64,000 bases of DNA from Heyndrickxia sporothermodurans (GTDB lineage: Bacteria > Bacillota > Bacilli > Bacillales > Bacillaceae_C). The stretch covers positions 1 through 64,000 of the forward strand of contig BORH01000003.1 of assembly GCA_018333075.1 (NCBI GenBank), given 5' to 3'. The position numbers and the translations under genes are program-made. This document shows positions 1-8,966 of this stretch, piece after piece. The number at the start of each line of letters is the position of its first letter. The first letter of the stretch is position 1. Below the pieces are notes generated by a model. It ran no database searches, had not been told where the DNA came from, and was given only the letters and a program-made list of their open reading frames with translations.

Positions 1-47
1 AACTGATTCATGTTATAATTGATGAAAGAAATATGATCATATTTCAT

Positions 48-116
48 AAAAAAATCGTTCCTTTCTTTGATAATTTTGTGTGGTAACTTCATTATACAAA
101 GAGGAACGATTTTTTT
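48..116. terminator. Bidirectional intrinsic terminator
   Basis: Long inverted repeat: the left arm at 48-69 (A-run followed by TCGTTCCT) pairs with 97-116 (CAAAGAGGAACGAT followed by a T-run), with a two-base bulge and a 27-base loop. The arms are bounded by A and T runs, so it could end transcription from both sides. The gene to its left lies outside the window. Confidence 0.6.
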
Positions 117-141
117 GTCTTTTTTTGATAAAAAAAACAAA

Positions 142-194
142 AGGGATGCCCCAAAAGTCTAATGATCTAGACTTTTGAGTCACCCTCTTTTTTT
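142..194 (+). terminator. Intrinsic terminator hairpin
   Basis: AAAAGTCTA (153-161) pairs perfectly with TAGACTTTT (168-176). Flanking AGGG and CACCCT extend the stem with bulges, and a run of T follows from 187. Confidence 0.6.
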
Positions 195-453
195 ATATAA
201 CCTCATTTTTATTTAATAATTAATAAGGAAAAATTCACATTCTTCTATATTTTTATGCGTGTTTAAGCAATTTATTATTTCTTCTTTTTTATTCGTTTAT
301 TTGGTAAATTTAAGTCCACAATTAACCCTTATTCATAATATCTGGTGTTTCATAGTTTGGCGCTGGCTTAAATCCGTAAATAAAATGAAAGCATATCTGA
401 AAAATCACAGATATGCTTTCATTTTAAATATGATTAAAAATCATGTTAATATA
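195..453. other. Intergenic stretch with one terminator
   Basis: Together with the two hairpins before it, the first 453 bases hold no convincing gene. A 77-codon open frame from 259 runs through the perfect inverted repeat at 382-425 and lacks a ribosome binding site, so it was not called. Confidence 0.6.
382..425 (-). terminator. Terminator of the DHA2 MFS gene
   Basis: Perfect 18-base arms (382-399 and 408-425) with an 8-base loop, lying 29 bases past the stop codon of the minus-strand MFS gene. On the minus strand the stem is followed by TTTATTTA. It could also stop plus-strand transcripts. Confidence 0.75.
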
Positions 454-1923
454 TTAGTTATGTGGTTTACTCTCGCTTCTTTGAATGGCTAATTTTTTTG
501 ACGAGTCTTTTTTAGGCATTAGACATACAAAAATTAGTGCCACAATAGATAAGACTAACATAAATATATATGCGTCACTTGAGCCGAAGATAGAAGCTAA
601 TTTTTCTAGTTTTATTGCTGAAATGTTTCGATTTTCAATTGATAACTCAGTAGCATGTGAAGTGGCTTGAATGGTATACACGGTGATGACCACCGCTGTA
701 CCAATTGCACCTGCTAATTGGCGAACAGTATTATTTACTGCGGAACCATGTGAACCCAATTCTCTTGGTAAAGCATTCAACCCTGATGTATTTAAAGGCA
801 TAGAAATGAAGCTTAATCCAATTCGTAAAATAATGGTGCGAACCATTAAATACATATAAGTGGTGGATTCACTTAAATCAATTACACCCCACATCGAAAT
901 AATAATAAATACTAATCCTGTTATAAAAAGTGGTTTTGCTCCATATTTATCATACATTTTACCTGTGATAGGTGATAAGAAGGCATTAATCACAGCCCCA
1001 GGTAATAGAAGTAGGCCTGTTTCGAATGCGGTAAAACCTCGCCCATTTTGTAAGTAAATAGGCAAGAGAATTAGATCAGCATACATAATCATAGTAATTA
1101 GTATGTTAATGAGTGATGTATAAGTGAAAATTTTATACTTAAATACGGTTAAATTTAATAATGGATTGTTAGACTTTATTTGACGTAAACAGAATAGAGT
1201 GGTACCGATTATTCCGATGATAATTGTTGTAATAACAATTGGATGACCCCATCCCTTGCTTCCTGCACTACTAAATCCAAATAACATGCAACTAAAGCCA
1301 ATCGTTGATAAAATGACACTTACGATATCTAATTTAGCTTTTGATGTGTCTGCAACATTCATTAAATATTTAAGTGCAAGAATAATGACGATAAAAACAA
1401 ATGGAGTTAGTCCAATAAATAGCCATCTCCATGATACATATTCAATGATAAAGCCAGATAAGGTTGGAGCAATAGCTGGTGCAAAAATTATGGCAAAGCC
1501 GATGGTTCCCATAATACTTCCACGCTTTTCACTAGGGTATAAATATAAAATAACCGTCATCATTAGTGGCATAATAATTCCTGCTCCAATTGCTTGGATC
1601 ATTCTTCCTGTTAAAAGCATGCCAAAATTCATTGTACAGGCACATAATACAGACCCGATGAACAAAAAGAACATTGAGCTAATAAACAACTGCCTCGTTG
1701 TAAAGCGTTTCATTAAAAATGCCGTAATCGGTATTAAAACACCATTTACTAGCATAAAGCCTGTTGATAACCATTGTACAGTTGAAGCAGATACATGAAA
1801 TACGTCCATTAAACTACTTAAAGCAACATTTAATAAAGTCTGATTTAAGGTCGATAAAAAGCAGCCAGCAATCAGCACAATTAATAAGACTTTTTTATTT
1901 CTTTCTGTTATTTCTATATTCAT
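454..1923 (-). CDS. DHA2-family MFS multidrug efflux transporter
   Basis: A 489-residue integral membrane protein of the major facilitator superfamily, probably a proton-coupled drug exporter of the 14-helix DHA2 (EmrB/QacA/LmrB-like) group. It opens with a helix containing LNQTLLNVALSSL (residues 24-36), the DHA2 motif around the first membrane segment, and has the GRMIQAIGAGIIMPL stretch (about residues 105-119) typical of motif C region proteins. The length matches the family. The ATG is preceded by AAAGGGG. It is divergently transcribed from a TetR regulator at 2095, an arrangement usual for drug-inducible pumps, so that regulator probably controls it. The substrate cannot be told from sequence. 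Confidence 0.9.
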   Translation of the reverse strand: MNIEITERNKKVLLIVLIAGCFLSTLNQTLLNVALSSLMDVFHVSASTVQWLSTGFMLVNGVLIPITAFLMKRFTTRQLFISSMFFLFIGSVLCACTMNFGMLLTGRMIQAIGAGIIMPLMMTVILYLYPSEKRGSIMGTIGFAIIFAPAIAPTLSGFIIEYVSWRWLFIGLTPFVFIVIILALKYLMNVADTSKAKLDIVSVILSTIGFSCMLFGFSSAGSKGWGHPIVITTIIIGIIGTTLFCLRQIKSNNPLLNLTVFKYKIFTYTSLINILITMIMYADLILLPIYLQNGRGFTAFETGLLLLPGAVINAFLSPITGKMYDKYGAKPLFITGLVFIIISMWGVIDLSESTTYMYLMVRTIILRIGLSFISMPLNTSGLNALPRELGSHGSAVNNTVRQLAGAIGTAVVITVYTIQATSHATELSIENRNISAIKLEKLASIFGSSDAYIFMLVLSIVALIFVCLMPKKDSSKKLAIQRSESKPHN

Positions 1924-1982
1924 ATTTAAACCCCTTTAATCTAAACTTGCATTCACAACACTGTGTCGATAAAATCCATAGT

Positions 1983-1998
1983 AACAAAAATATTTGTT
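1983..1998. promoter_or_regulatory. Candidate TetR operator
   Basis: Palindrome AACAAA-aata-TTTGTT in the 171-base region between the divergent MFS and TetR genes. Location and symmetry fit a TetR operator. The short AT-rich arms make chance occurrence quite possible. Confidence 0.3.
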
Positions 1999-2094
1999 CC
2001 AGACCATGAACAGTTTTTTTTAAAATGTTTATTAATCAACACGGGAAATATCTGCTGTTGAGAAAGTATTAGAAAATATATAAAGGAGTATAAA

Positions 2095-2643
2095 ATGTCT
2101 ATATCTAAAAAAGAAGATCCTCGTGCAATTCGTTCAAGAGAAATGTTTAAAAATGCTGTTATTGCTCTCTTATGCGAGGAATCAGCTATTTCACATTTAA
2201 CAGTACAGAAAGTCGCAGCTAAAGCAGGATTAAATCGGACAACATTTTACTTACATTATCAGGATATTCAAGACTTAATCACTCAAATCACCGATGAAAT
2301 TTTAAAGGAGCTTTCTAATAAAATTGTTGATTTAATACATGTAAAAGATTTGTCAGAAAAACTTCAGCTGACACAATTACTTGATTATTTATATATCCAT
2401 CGAAATTATTTACTTATTTTATTTAAGATGAATCAGTTTGAGGATCAATTGTTTATGTTACTAAAGCAATTAGTGGAAACAAGAAGGAAGAATACCAAAA
2501 AGGATTTGCCTGTTGATTATGTTGCAATTGATATTAAAACAGCCTCATTGGTAGGCATTATCATGTGGTGGATAAAGAATGGGCTCCATTTTAGTTCAGA
2601 CTATATTGCTAATCAAATTTATTTAATGTACAAGGTCCAATAA
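2095..2643 (+). CDS. TetR/AcrR-family transcriptional regulator
   Basis: A 182-residue one-component regulator. Residues 8-55 form the TetR helix-turn-helix: KVAAKAGLNRTTFYLHY is the recognition segment. The C-terminal part (about 75-182) is helical and resembles the TetR_C_7 type, which is seen in regulators acting on neighbouring pumps. The ATG follows AAAGGAG with good spacing. It lies divergent from the DHA2 exporter at 454-1923, so it is probably that gene's repressor and its own, with ligands that are also pump substrates. The target assignment is inferred from position only. Confidence 0.9.
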   Translation: MSISKKEDPRAIRSREMFKNAVIALLCEESAISHLTVQKVAAKAGLNRTTFYLHYQDIQDLITQITDEILKELSNKIVDLIHVKDLSEKLQLTQLLDYLYIHRNYLLILFKMNQFEDQLFMLLKQLVETRRKNTKKDLPVDYVAIDIKTASLVGIIMWWIKNGLHFSSDYIANQIYLMYKVQ

Positions 2644-2740
2644 TTCTTTATCATTCATGATGAAGAGTATAAGGAAATTTTAAGAAAGAGCTATGTCTAC
2701 TTGAATATTAATTGTAAAAATCCATTTTTATGGTGGATGA

Positions 2741-2851
2741 AATGGAGAAGTTCTCTCTTCTTTATATGTTGCCTGTTGGACGAAACGACAAAGCGATAAC
2801 AAGTTAATAAATGGTGAAGAACCTGAGGATTTAGTAACCTTAATAAAATGA
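2741..2851 (+). pseudogene. Possible remnant of a small gene
   Basis: The frame read from 2741 to the TGA at 2849-2851 gives a protein-like tail (…YVACWTKRQSDNKLINGEEP… then EDLVTLIK). It has no start codon, and an in-frame stop lies just upstream. An ATG in another frame at about 2730 (MVDEMEKFSLLYM) reads into the same stretch, as if a frameshift had broken a short gene. The family was not recognised, and it may be chance. Confidence 0.2.
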
Positions 2852-2873
2852 ATTTTTAAGGGGGGAATAGAGA

Positions 2874-3833
2874 ATGATTAAATTTGAAAATGTATCGAAA
2901 AGATACCAAGACGATACTGTTGCAGTTGAGTCCTTAAATTTGGAGATAAAAAAAGGTGAGTTTTTTGTTTTGATTGGTCCAAGTGGATGTGGAAAAACAA
3001 CGACTCTTAAAATGATTAACCGATTGATTCCTTTATCAGATGGAACGATATTTATTGATGGTAAAAAAATAAGTGAATATGACATTCATGAATTAAGATG
3101 GAATATTGGTTATGTATTGCAACAGATTGCTCTTTTTCCTCATATGACCATTGAAGAAAATATTATGATTGTACCTGAAATGAAGACATGGGATAAAAAG
3201 AAAATGAGCAAACGAGTGGATGAACTCTTAGAAATGGTTGGGTTAGACCCTGAAAAGTATAAGAATAGAAAACCAAGTGAATTATCGGGTGGCCAGCAAC
3301 AAAGAGTAGGAGTAATCCGTGCACTTGCAGCCGATCCAGAAATTGTTATTATGGATTTGCCTTTTAGTGCCTTAGATCCAATCAGTCGAGAAAAATTACA
3401 AGATGATTTAATAAAACTTCAAAAAGATATAAAAAAGACGATTGTGTTTGTAACACATGATATCCAAGAAGCGTTTAAATTAGCTGACCGTATTGCTGTA
3501 ATGAAAGATGGAGAAATTGTACAAATTGGTGCTCCAACTGAGTTGCTTCATCATCCTATTAATGAATTTGTCAAAGAATTTATTGGAGGATATGGTGAAT
3601 CAAATGATCAAGAACATTTTCAAATTGAACAAGCCATCCTCCCTTTAAATCAAGATAAAAAAATGAATGGCACGATTGCTTATACAAGCACTTTGCAACA
3701 GGTTTTAGAGGCATTATTACTATATGATCAACTAGGGGTTGAAAAAGAAGGGGATATTTTAGGAGTGATCACGAAAGATTCGCTTATTCAGGCTCTTGCA
3801 TCATCTATGAAAGTAGGTGTTCGAGGTGAGTGA
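2874..3833 (+). CDS. OpuCA/ProV-like ABC transporter ATP-binding protein, atypical Walker B
   Basis: A 319-residue ATPase of the quaternary-amine uptake family (OpuCA, OpuBA, ProV). Walker A is GPSGCGKTTT (about residues 36-45) and the signature is [10 protein letters not shown] (about 139-148). Walker B reads IVIMDLPFSALDP where the family has MDEPFSALDP, so the catalytic glutamate is replaced by leucine (codon TTG at 3357-3359). The H-loop HD is present (VTHDIQEAF). The C-terminal 80 residues hold a shortened CBS-like region; full-length OpuCA proteins run to about 380 residues. The gene overlaps the downstream permease gene. The Leu could make hydrolysis very slow, or it may be a sequencing error. 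The other five ABC ATPases in the window keep the acidic residue. Confidence 0.9.
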   Translation: MIKFENVSKRYQDDTVAVESLNLEIKKGEFFVLIGPSGCGKTTTLKMINRLIPLSDGTIFIDGKKISEYDIHELRWNIGYVLQQIALFPHMTIEENIMIVPEMKTWDKKKMSKRVDELLEMVGLDPEKYKNRKPSELSGGQQQRVGVIRALAADPEIVIMDLPFSALDPISREKLQDDLIKLQKDIKKTIVFVTHDIQEAFKLADRIAVMKDGEIVQIGAPTELLHHPINEFVKEFIGGYGESNDQEHFQIEQAILPLNQDKKMNGTIAYTSTLQQVLEALLLYDQLGVEKEGDILGVITKDSLIQALASSMKVGVRGE

Positions 3834-5343
3834 ATTCTATTCTACCTTTACAGCTAGAAAAAGTGATTTATTGAGTAACTTAATAGAGCATATTGAGATA
3901 TCTTTTATTGCTCTTTTCATTAGTTTATTAATTGCCATCCCACTTGGAATTTATTTGACAAGAAAAAAGAAAATTGCTGAATTTGTTATTGGAATTACGG
4001 CGGTATTTCAAACCATTCCTTCATTGGCTTTATTAGGATTGCTTATTCCCCTCGTTGGGATTGGGAAGGTTCCTTCTATCATTGCTCTTGTTATTTATGC
4101 TTTGCTGCCAATCCTACGAAATGTATATACAGGAATAAAAGAGATTGATCCTAATTTAATTGAAGCTGGTAAAGGCTTAGGAATGAATAATCGTAGGTTG
4201 TTATTTAAAGTAGAATTACCTTTAGCCATGCCTGTTATTATGGCCGGAGTTCGTACAGCAATGGTATTAATTGTGGGAACAGCTACGATTGCCGCCTTAA
4301 TTGGTGCTGGTGGGCTTGGTGATTTAATAACAGTAGGAATTAGCCGGAACGACACAAATCTCATTCTCTTAGGTGCGATTCCTGCAGCATTACTTGCTTT
4401 ATTCTTTGATTTTATTTTAAGAAAACTTGAGAAGTTATCCTTTAAAAAATCGATGATTTCTTTTGTATCGATTATCTGTATCTCTTTTGTATTAATTATT
4501 GCCACAACGTTTATTCAACCTAAAAAAGCTGACTTAGTGATTGGTGGAAAATTAGGTTCTGAACCTGAAATCTTAATTAATATGTACAAGCTATTAATTG
4601 AAGAAAATTCCTCGCTTACAGTTGAACTAAAACCAAACTTGAATGGGACAACGATGGCTTTTAATGCTTTAACATCAGGAGATATCGATATATATCCAGA
4701 GTTTACGGGAACAGTCATTGCTGATTTAATAAAAGAAAAGCCAATGAGTACAGATCGACAAGAAGTCTATAATCAAGCAAAATCTGGAATCAAGGATCAA
4801 TTCAATTTAGTTTTGCTTAAACCAATGGAATACAATAATACCTATGCTTTAGCTGTTACTTCAAAATTAGCAAAACAGAATAATCTAAAATCCATTTCTG
4901 ATTTAAAAGCAATAGAAGGAAAAGTTCGTGCTGGATTCACACCAGAGTTTCCAGAACGTGAGGATGGTTATTTAGGTATTCAAAAGCTATATGGGATTAA
5001 ATTTACGAATGTAAATGTGATGCAACCGGAATTACGCTATAAAGCAGTGGATTCAGGCGAAGTGGATGTTGTAGATGCTTACTCAACAGATAGTGAACTA
5101 AAAAGATATGATTTAGTTGTATTAGAAGACGACAAACAACTGTTTCCGCCATATCAAGGCGCACCATTATTAAAGCAAGAAACACTTGATAAGTATCCAG
5201 AATTAGAAGGGATCTTAAATCGATTAGCTGGTAAAATTACGGATGATGAAATGCGGGAAATGAACTATGAAGTGGCGGTTGAAAAGAAAAAAGCTAGTAC
5301 AGTTGCAAAAGAATATTTAGAGGAAAACAACTTATTGAAATAA
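3826..5343 (+). CDS. OpuF/EgtU-type permease fused to its substrate-binding domain
   Basis: A fusion protein. Residues 1-215 are an OpuCB-like permease with about six membrane helices and the EAA-like loop (LIEAGKGLGMNNRRLLFKVELP). A further helix follows at about 215-235, then an extracellular ProX/OpuCC-type binding domain to the end (YPEFTGTV motif, GGKLGSEPEIL start). The layout matches OpuF (compatible solutes) and EgtU (ergothioneine) transporters, so the substrate is a betaine-like quaternary amine, not settled by sequence. The GTG at 3826 is chosen because AGGTG lies six bases upstream and it overlaps the ATPase stop (GTGAGTGA). A GTG at 3817 is possible. A terminator follows at 5420. 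Confidence 0.88.
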   Translation: MSEFYSTFTARKSDLLSNLIEHIEISFIALFISLLIAIPLGIYLTRKKKIAEFVIGITAVFQTIPSLALLGLLIPLVGIGKVPSIIALVIYALLPILRNVYTGIKEIDPNLIEAGKGLGMNNRRLLFKVELPLAMPVIMAGVRTAMVLIVGTATIAALIGAGGLGDLITVGISRNDTNLILLGAIPAALLALFFDFILRKLEKLSFKKSMISFVSIICISFVLIIATTFIQPKKADLVIGGKLGSEPEILINMYKLLIEENSSLTVELKPNLNGTTMAFNALTSGDIDIYPEFTGTVIADLIKEKPMSTDRQEVYNQAKSGIKDQFNLVLLKPMEYNNTYALAVTSKLAKQNNLKSISDLKAIEGKVRAGFTPEFPEREDGYLGIQKLYGIKFTNVNVMQPELRYKAVDSGEVDVVDAYSTDSELKRYDLVVLEDDKQLFPPYQGAPLLKQETLDKYPELEGILNRLAGKITDDEMREMNYEVAVEKKKASTVAKEYLEENNLLK

Positions 5344-5419
5344 TAATTTTGTATCAGGAGCCTCTAATCTTAATTCAGAACAATGTAGTCATGAAAGAAC
5401 TGGGATAATTAGCGTATTT

Positions 5420-5450
5420 GGCGTTTCTGTAAAAACAGGAACGCCTTTTT
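5420..5450 (+). terminator. Terminator of the OpuC/OpuF-like operon
   Basis: GGCGTTTCTG (5420-5429) pairs with CAGGAACGCC (5436-5445), with one G-U pair and a six-base loop, followed by TTTTT. Confidence 0.85.
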
Positions 5451-5542
5451 GCTAAGGAGCAGATTTGTTTAAAAGTAATATCAAGATTTGAAGTAGAATT
5501 GAAATGAAAAGTATGTAGGAAGTAAATAACACGGAGGATACA

Positions 5543-5935
5543 ATGGAGAAATTTTATGTTGCATCAAGTTTTAAGAATATAGATACAGTTCGTTTTATTA
5601 GCAAACAGCTAATTAATAAAGGCTATATTCAGACATATGATTGGACAAAAAATGAAGGAGTCTCAACAATTAATGATTTAAAAAAAATTGGACAAGAAGA
5701 AAAAAACGCAGTAATGGGAGCTGACTTTATAATCGTAGTATTACCTGCTGGTAAAGGAAGTCATATTGAATTGGGCATTGCAATTGGCAAAGGTAAGAAA
5801 GTATATCTTTATTCTCCGAATAATGAAGTAAATGATTTTGAAAAAATCACTACTTTTTATCATTTACCAGAAATCGAACTATGTACCGGTTCTATAAAAG
5901 AGTTATTAGGTATTGTAGATTCGAATTCAAGCTGA
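5543..5935 (+). CDS. Nucleoside 2-deoxyribosyltransferase-like protein
   Basis: A 130-residue cytosolic protein. The start MEKFYVASSF and the segment GADFIIVVLPAGKGSHIELG (about residues 59-78) resemble the nucleoside 2-deoxyribosyltransferase/TIR-like Rossmann fold family (PF05014-like). There the (S/G)xxxExG glutamate, here HIELG, serves as nucleophile in true transferases. The length fits the small group. The ATG follows CGGAGGA. It stands alone between terminators. Whether it moves deoxyribose or only binds a nucleotide is not known. Confidence 0.7.
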   Translation: MEKFYVASSFKNIDTVRFISKQLINKGYIQTYDWTKNEGVSTINDLKKIGQEEKNAVMGADFIIVVLPAGKGSHIELGIAIGKGKKVYLYSPNNEVNDFEKITTFYHLPEIELCTGSIKELLGIVDSNSS

Positions 5936-6528
5936 TACCGTTCAAAATTTGGCTGTATTGCCATAACAAAAGCGTTTCTGTGATAACAGACAACTCTTTA
6001 TTTTTCTTATTTATGAAAAGTAATGGCATATTTAAAGAAAAGCAAATAGAAGTAAAATTTTTGATTAAAAATTGATGTTAATAAAGTTCTAGGTCTTTCC
6101 TTAGATACCTATAAATTCTAGGAAGATGTTCTAATGAAAAATATATAATTTCCCCCCCTTAGCTATTACTAGCTTTACACTCAACGCGCCAATTCGCAAT
6201 CGTTTAACCCTCTTACCGGTTGCTGTTATATAATAAACCACTTTAAAAGTCTAAAACTCATTAATGCTGGTATCAGTTGTCGGCGTAGTTCTCTCAGACA
6301 AGACGAGGATTTGTCCTTTTTCTTCGTAAAGGAAATGATTAAGCTCCAGACTTTTGAGTATAGTTCAATAAATCCCTGTATAAGCATCATGGAGATAGAT
6401 TTATAAAATAGGTAAAGAAGTCTTAGCCTAATTAAAAGCCTGAAGAAAATTTCATCTGAATAGCAATGAAGAAGCAAGTTCAAAATAACATTATGATTTG
6501 ACTTTCAATAGGAATTTAGGTGAGGCAA
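5936..6528. other. Gene-poor intergenic stretch
   Basis: No supported gene. A minus-strand open frame of 85 codons (6226-6483) is leucine-rich, has no ribosome binding site and matches no family known to me. The frame is probably chance or decayed sequence. A short TCTGT/ACAGA hairpin followed by T-rich DNA near 5976-6005 may end the preceding gene. Confidence 0.5.
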
Positions 6529-7989
6529 ATGGTTGATAAAGAAAAAAAATCAAAAAGAAAATTAAAAAAAGATGATATTACCATTGTGGATACAAATGTA
6601 TCAAAAAAGGCGGTGGTAGCTACTGCCCTTGGAAATGCGATGGAGTGGTTTGATTTTGGAATTTACTCTTATTTGGCTGTGACGATTGGAAAGGTGTTTT
6701 TTCCGGAAACGACAGGGATTCTCCAATTAGTGTATTCTTTTGCTACTTTTGCGGTGGCGTTTATCGTTCGTCCTCTAGGTGGGATGTTTTTTGGAATGCT
6801 GGGTGATAAGTTAGGAAGAAAAAAGATATTAACCATCACATTAGTGTTAATGTCCCTTTCTACTTTAAGTATGGGTTTGATACCGGGCTATGCAACGATT
6901 GGAGCACTCGCTCCTATACTTTTACTTCTAGCCAGATTGATACAGGGATTTTCCACAGGTGGTGAATATTCAGGTGCCATGACGTTCATCGCGGAATCTT
7001 CACCCGATAAAAAAAGAGGTTTTTTTTCAAGCGGCTTAGAAGTGGGAACATTGGTTGGATATATTGCTGGATCCGCCGTTGTGACGATTCTTAATTATCT
7101 GCTTGGACCAGAAAAAATGTTGGATTGGGGATGGCGTATCCCATTCTTTATTGCAGCTCCGATGGGTCTAATTGGTCTTTATTTGAGAAATCATTTGGAA
7201 GAGACACCTGTCTTCGAAGCAATGAATGAAGAGAAACACAAAGAAAATGAAAAAGGGTTAATAAAAAAGGTTTTTGTTTATCATTGGCGGCAGCTGCTTA
7301 AAGGAGTAGTTTTAGTATTATTTTTTAATGTTGTGAATTACATGTTGTTATCATATATGCCTTCCTATTTAAATGTTGTCCTTGGTTATGGAGAAACAAA
7401 GGGCCTTTTATTCATATTAATTATTATGTTTATTATGATTCCCATTGTTTTACTCATGGGTTATCTCAGTGATCGGATTGGGAATAAAAGTATTGTTATG
7501 GGGGGGTTAATTGGACTAATTCTTCTGTCCATTCCATCATTTAACATGATAAGAAGCGGGAGTAATCTATTGGTTTTTTTGGGCCTGATGATATTAGCCA
7601 TTTTATTATCAACCTTCGAAGCAACAATGCCTTCTATGCTGCCATCCTTATTTTTTACAGAGGTAAGATATGTTGCGTTAGCCATTACCTTTAATATTTC
7701 GGTTTCCTTATTTGGTGGAACAACACCCTTGGTAATGTCATGGCTTATAAAAATAACAGAAAACCAGATGGTTCCAGCATATTATATTATGGCTGCTTGC
7801 TTAATTGGTATTGTGACAATGTTTTTTGTCAAAGATACCACCGGGAAAGCTCTGCGGGGCTCAGCACCAGCGGTAGAGGAGAAACAAGAAATTGCGGAAA
7901 TTCTAGAGGATCCTGGGGAGGCACTATGGTGGAAAGAGGAAAAAATAAATATTGATGAAAAAGTAGCTGAATCGGAAAATGAAAAATAG
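6529..7989 (+). CDS. proP: ProP-like MHS-family MFS transporter
   Basis: A 486-residue 12-helix transporter of the metabolite:H+ symporter branch. Diagnostic features are ATALGNAMEWFDFGIYSYLA near the N-terminus, RPLGGMFFGMLGDKLGRKK (loop 2-3 motif A) and GFSTGGEYSGAMTFIAES. All are characteristic of ProP-type proline/betaine symporters. The C-terminus is a 50-residue acidic, charged tail (EEKQEIAEILEDPGEALWW). E. coli ProP also has a charged tail that senses osmolality, but no coiled-coil pattern is obvious here. ATG 6529 is preferred, preceded by AGGTGAGG; a GTG at 6520 is in frame. It fits with the OpuF-like system upstream as a second compatible-solute importer. Confidence 0.85.
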   Translation: MVDKEKKSKRKLKKDDITIVDTNVSKKAVVATALGNAMEWFDFGIYSYLAVTIGKVFFPETTGILQLVYSFATFAVAFIVRPLGGMFFGMLGDKLGRKKILTITLVLMSLSTLSMGLIPGYATIGALAPILLLLARLIQGFSTGGEYSGAMTFIAESSPDKKRGFFSSGLEVGTLVGYIAGSAVVTILNYLLGPEKMLDWGWRIPFFIAAPMGLIGLYLRNHLEETPVFEAMNEEKHKENEKGLIKKVFVYHWRQLLKGVVLVLFFNVVNYMLLSYMPSYLNVVLGYGETKGLLFILIIMFIMIPIVLLMGYLSDRIGNKSIVMGGLIGLILLSIPSFNMIRSGSNLLVFLGLMILAILLSTFEATMPSMLPSLFFTEVRYVALAITFNISVSLFGGTTPLVMSWLIKITENQMVPAYYIMAACLIGIVTMFFVKDTTGKALRGSAPAVEEKQEIAEILEDPGEALWWKEEKINIDEKVAESENEK

Positions 7990-8368
7990 CTCACTCTAAA
8001 TGGAAAGCACTAGTTGAGCATTTTAAACGCTAAATTAAAAAAGTTTTTTTTGCATAAATTTTTTTCAATATAACCTTGCGTATATGAGTTAAATCGTACT
8101 GGATGGAAAATATTTAATCAATAATGAAGCGGATGGCAGGGTTCCGCTTCTATTTCATTTTATGTTAAGGATAAATGGGAAGAACTAATGAATTTGAAAT
8201 TAAAGAAATATGAAACTATTAAAGAGAAAATAATTAAAAGTTAATAGTAGTTTTATTGATCCTAATTTGAAAGAGATTTTAAAAAAGGTCAAAAAGGATT
8301 TTTCTACATTCTTACAGAATATCCTTTAATATCAATGCTTTTGAATAAATGAATTGGAGAGGAATTAG
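7990..8368. other. Intergenic stretch with hairpin
   Basis: No gene seen. A perfect 8-base stem (8126-8133 with 8143-8150) followed by TATTTCATTTTAT may be a weak terminator for the ProP-like gene. The rest is AT-rich without recognisable structure. Confidence 0.5.
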
Positions 8369-8832
8369 ATGAATATAAGGTTAGCTGAAGCAAAAGATAT
8401 TATGCAATTAACAAGAATGAGAGATGGGATTTTACAATCGAGCATGATGAAAGTAAAAAGAACGAATCATTCAATGACTTTGAAAAGGAATGCGAATCTT
8501 TTTTAGAGAATGCTCTTAATAGTGGTCGATGGTTTATTTGGGTTGTGGAGGAAAATGGAAAAATTGTTTCACATATATACATAGAATTAATAGAAAAAGT
8601 GCCACGACCTGGTAGGACAACATATCCATTTGCCTATATGACCAACGTATATACAGTTCCAGAGTATAGAAATAAGGGTGTTGGAAGTAAATTACTAAAT
8701 TCAATAAATAAGTGGATTAAAGTAAATAATTATGAATTTGTTATTGTATGGCCAAGTGATGATTCAATTAATTATTATAAGAAAAATGGTTATATTCATT
8801 GTACTGAACTTATGGAATTTTTCCCTTCTTAA
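8369..8832 (+). pseudogene. GNAT N-acetyltransferase with a two-base frameshift
   Basis: From ATG 8369 (preceded by GGAGAGG) the frame encodes MNIRLAEAKDIMQLTRMR and then runs out of phase. In the +2 frame, translation continues from 8425 as WDFTIEHDESKK through to FFPS at 8832. The join falls at GAGAGA (8419-8424); removing one GA gives a continuous 154-residue protein. The C-terminal part carries the GNAT acetyl-CoA loop (VYTVPEYRNKGVGSKLL, R/QxxGxG/A motif). The substrate is unknown. It is a recent pseudogene, a slippage-switchable gene or a sequencing error. An internal ATG at 8545 could give only a partial domain. Confidence 0.8.
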
Positions 8833-8844
8833 AGTAACAGTGTG

Positions 8845-8872
8845 GTTTCTGAAACAAACAGAAACGTTTTTT
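8845..8872 (+). terminator. Terminator after the GNAT gene
   Basis: GTTTCTG (8845-8851) pairs with CAGAAAC (8859-8865), followed by a run of six T. Confidence 0.6.
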
Positions 8873-8966
8873 ATTTACTAGGGGGGTTTTTCCAATAAGG
8901 TACAGGAATATTAATTACTTTGTAGAACTTTGTGTAATATCAAAAAGAAAAAAAAAGGGGGAAATA

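Noticed and set aside
259-492. 77-codon plus-strand open frame
   Set aside because: It crosses a perfect terminator inverted repeat (382-425), has no ribosome binding site and overlaps the end of the MFS gene.
1256-1798. 180-codon open frame antisense to the DHA2 exporter
   Set aside because: Shadow of a real membrane-protein gene; no start signal, no family resemblance.
6226-6483. 85-codon minus-strand open frame
   Set aside because: Leucine-rich, no ribosome binding site, no family; probably chance in non-coding DNA.
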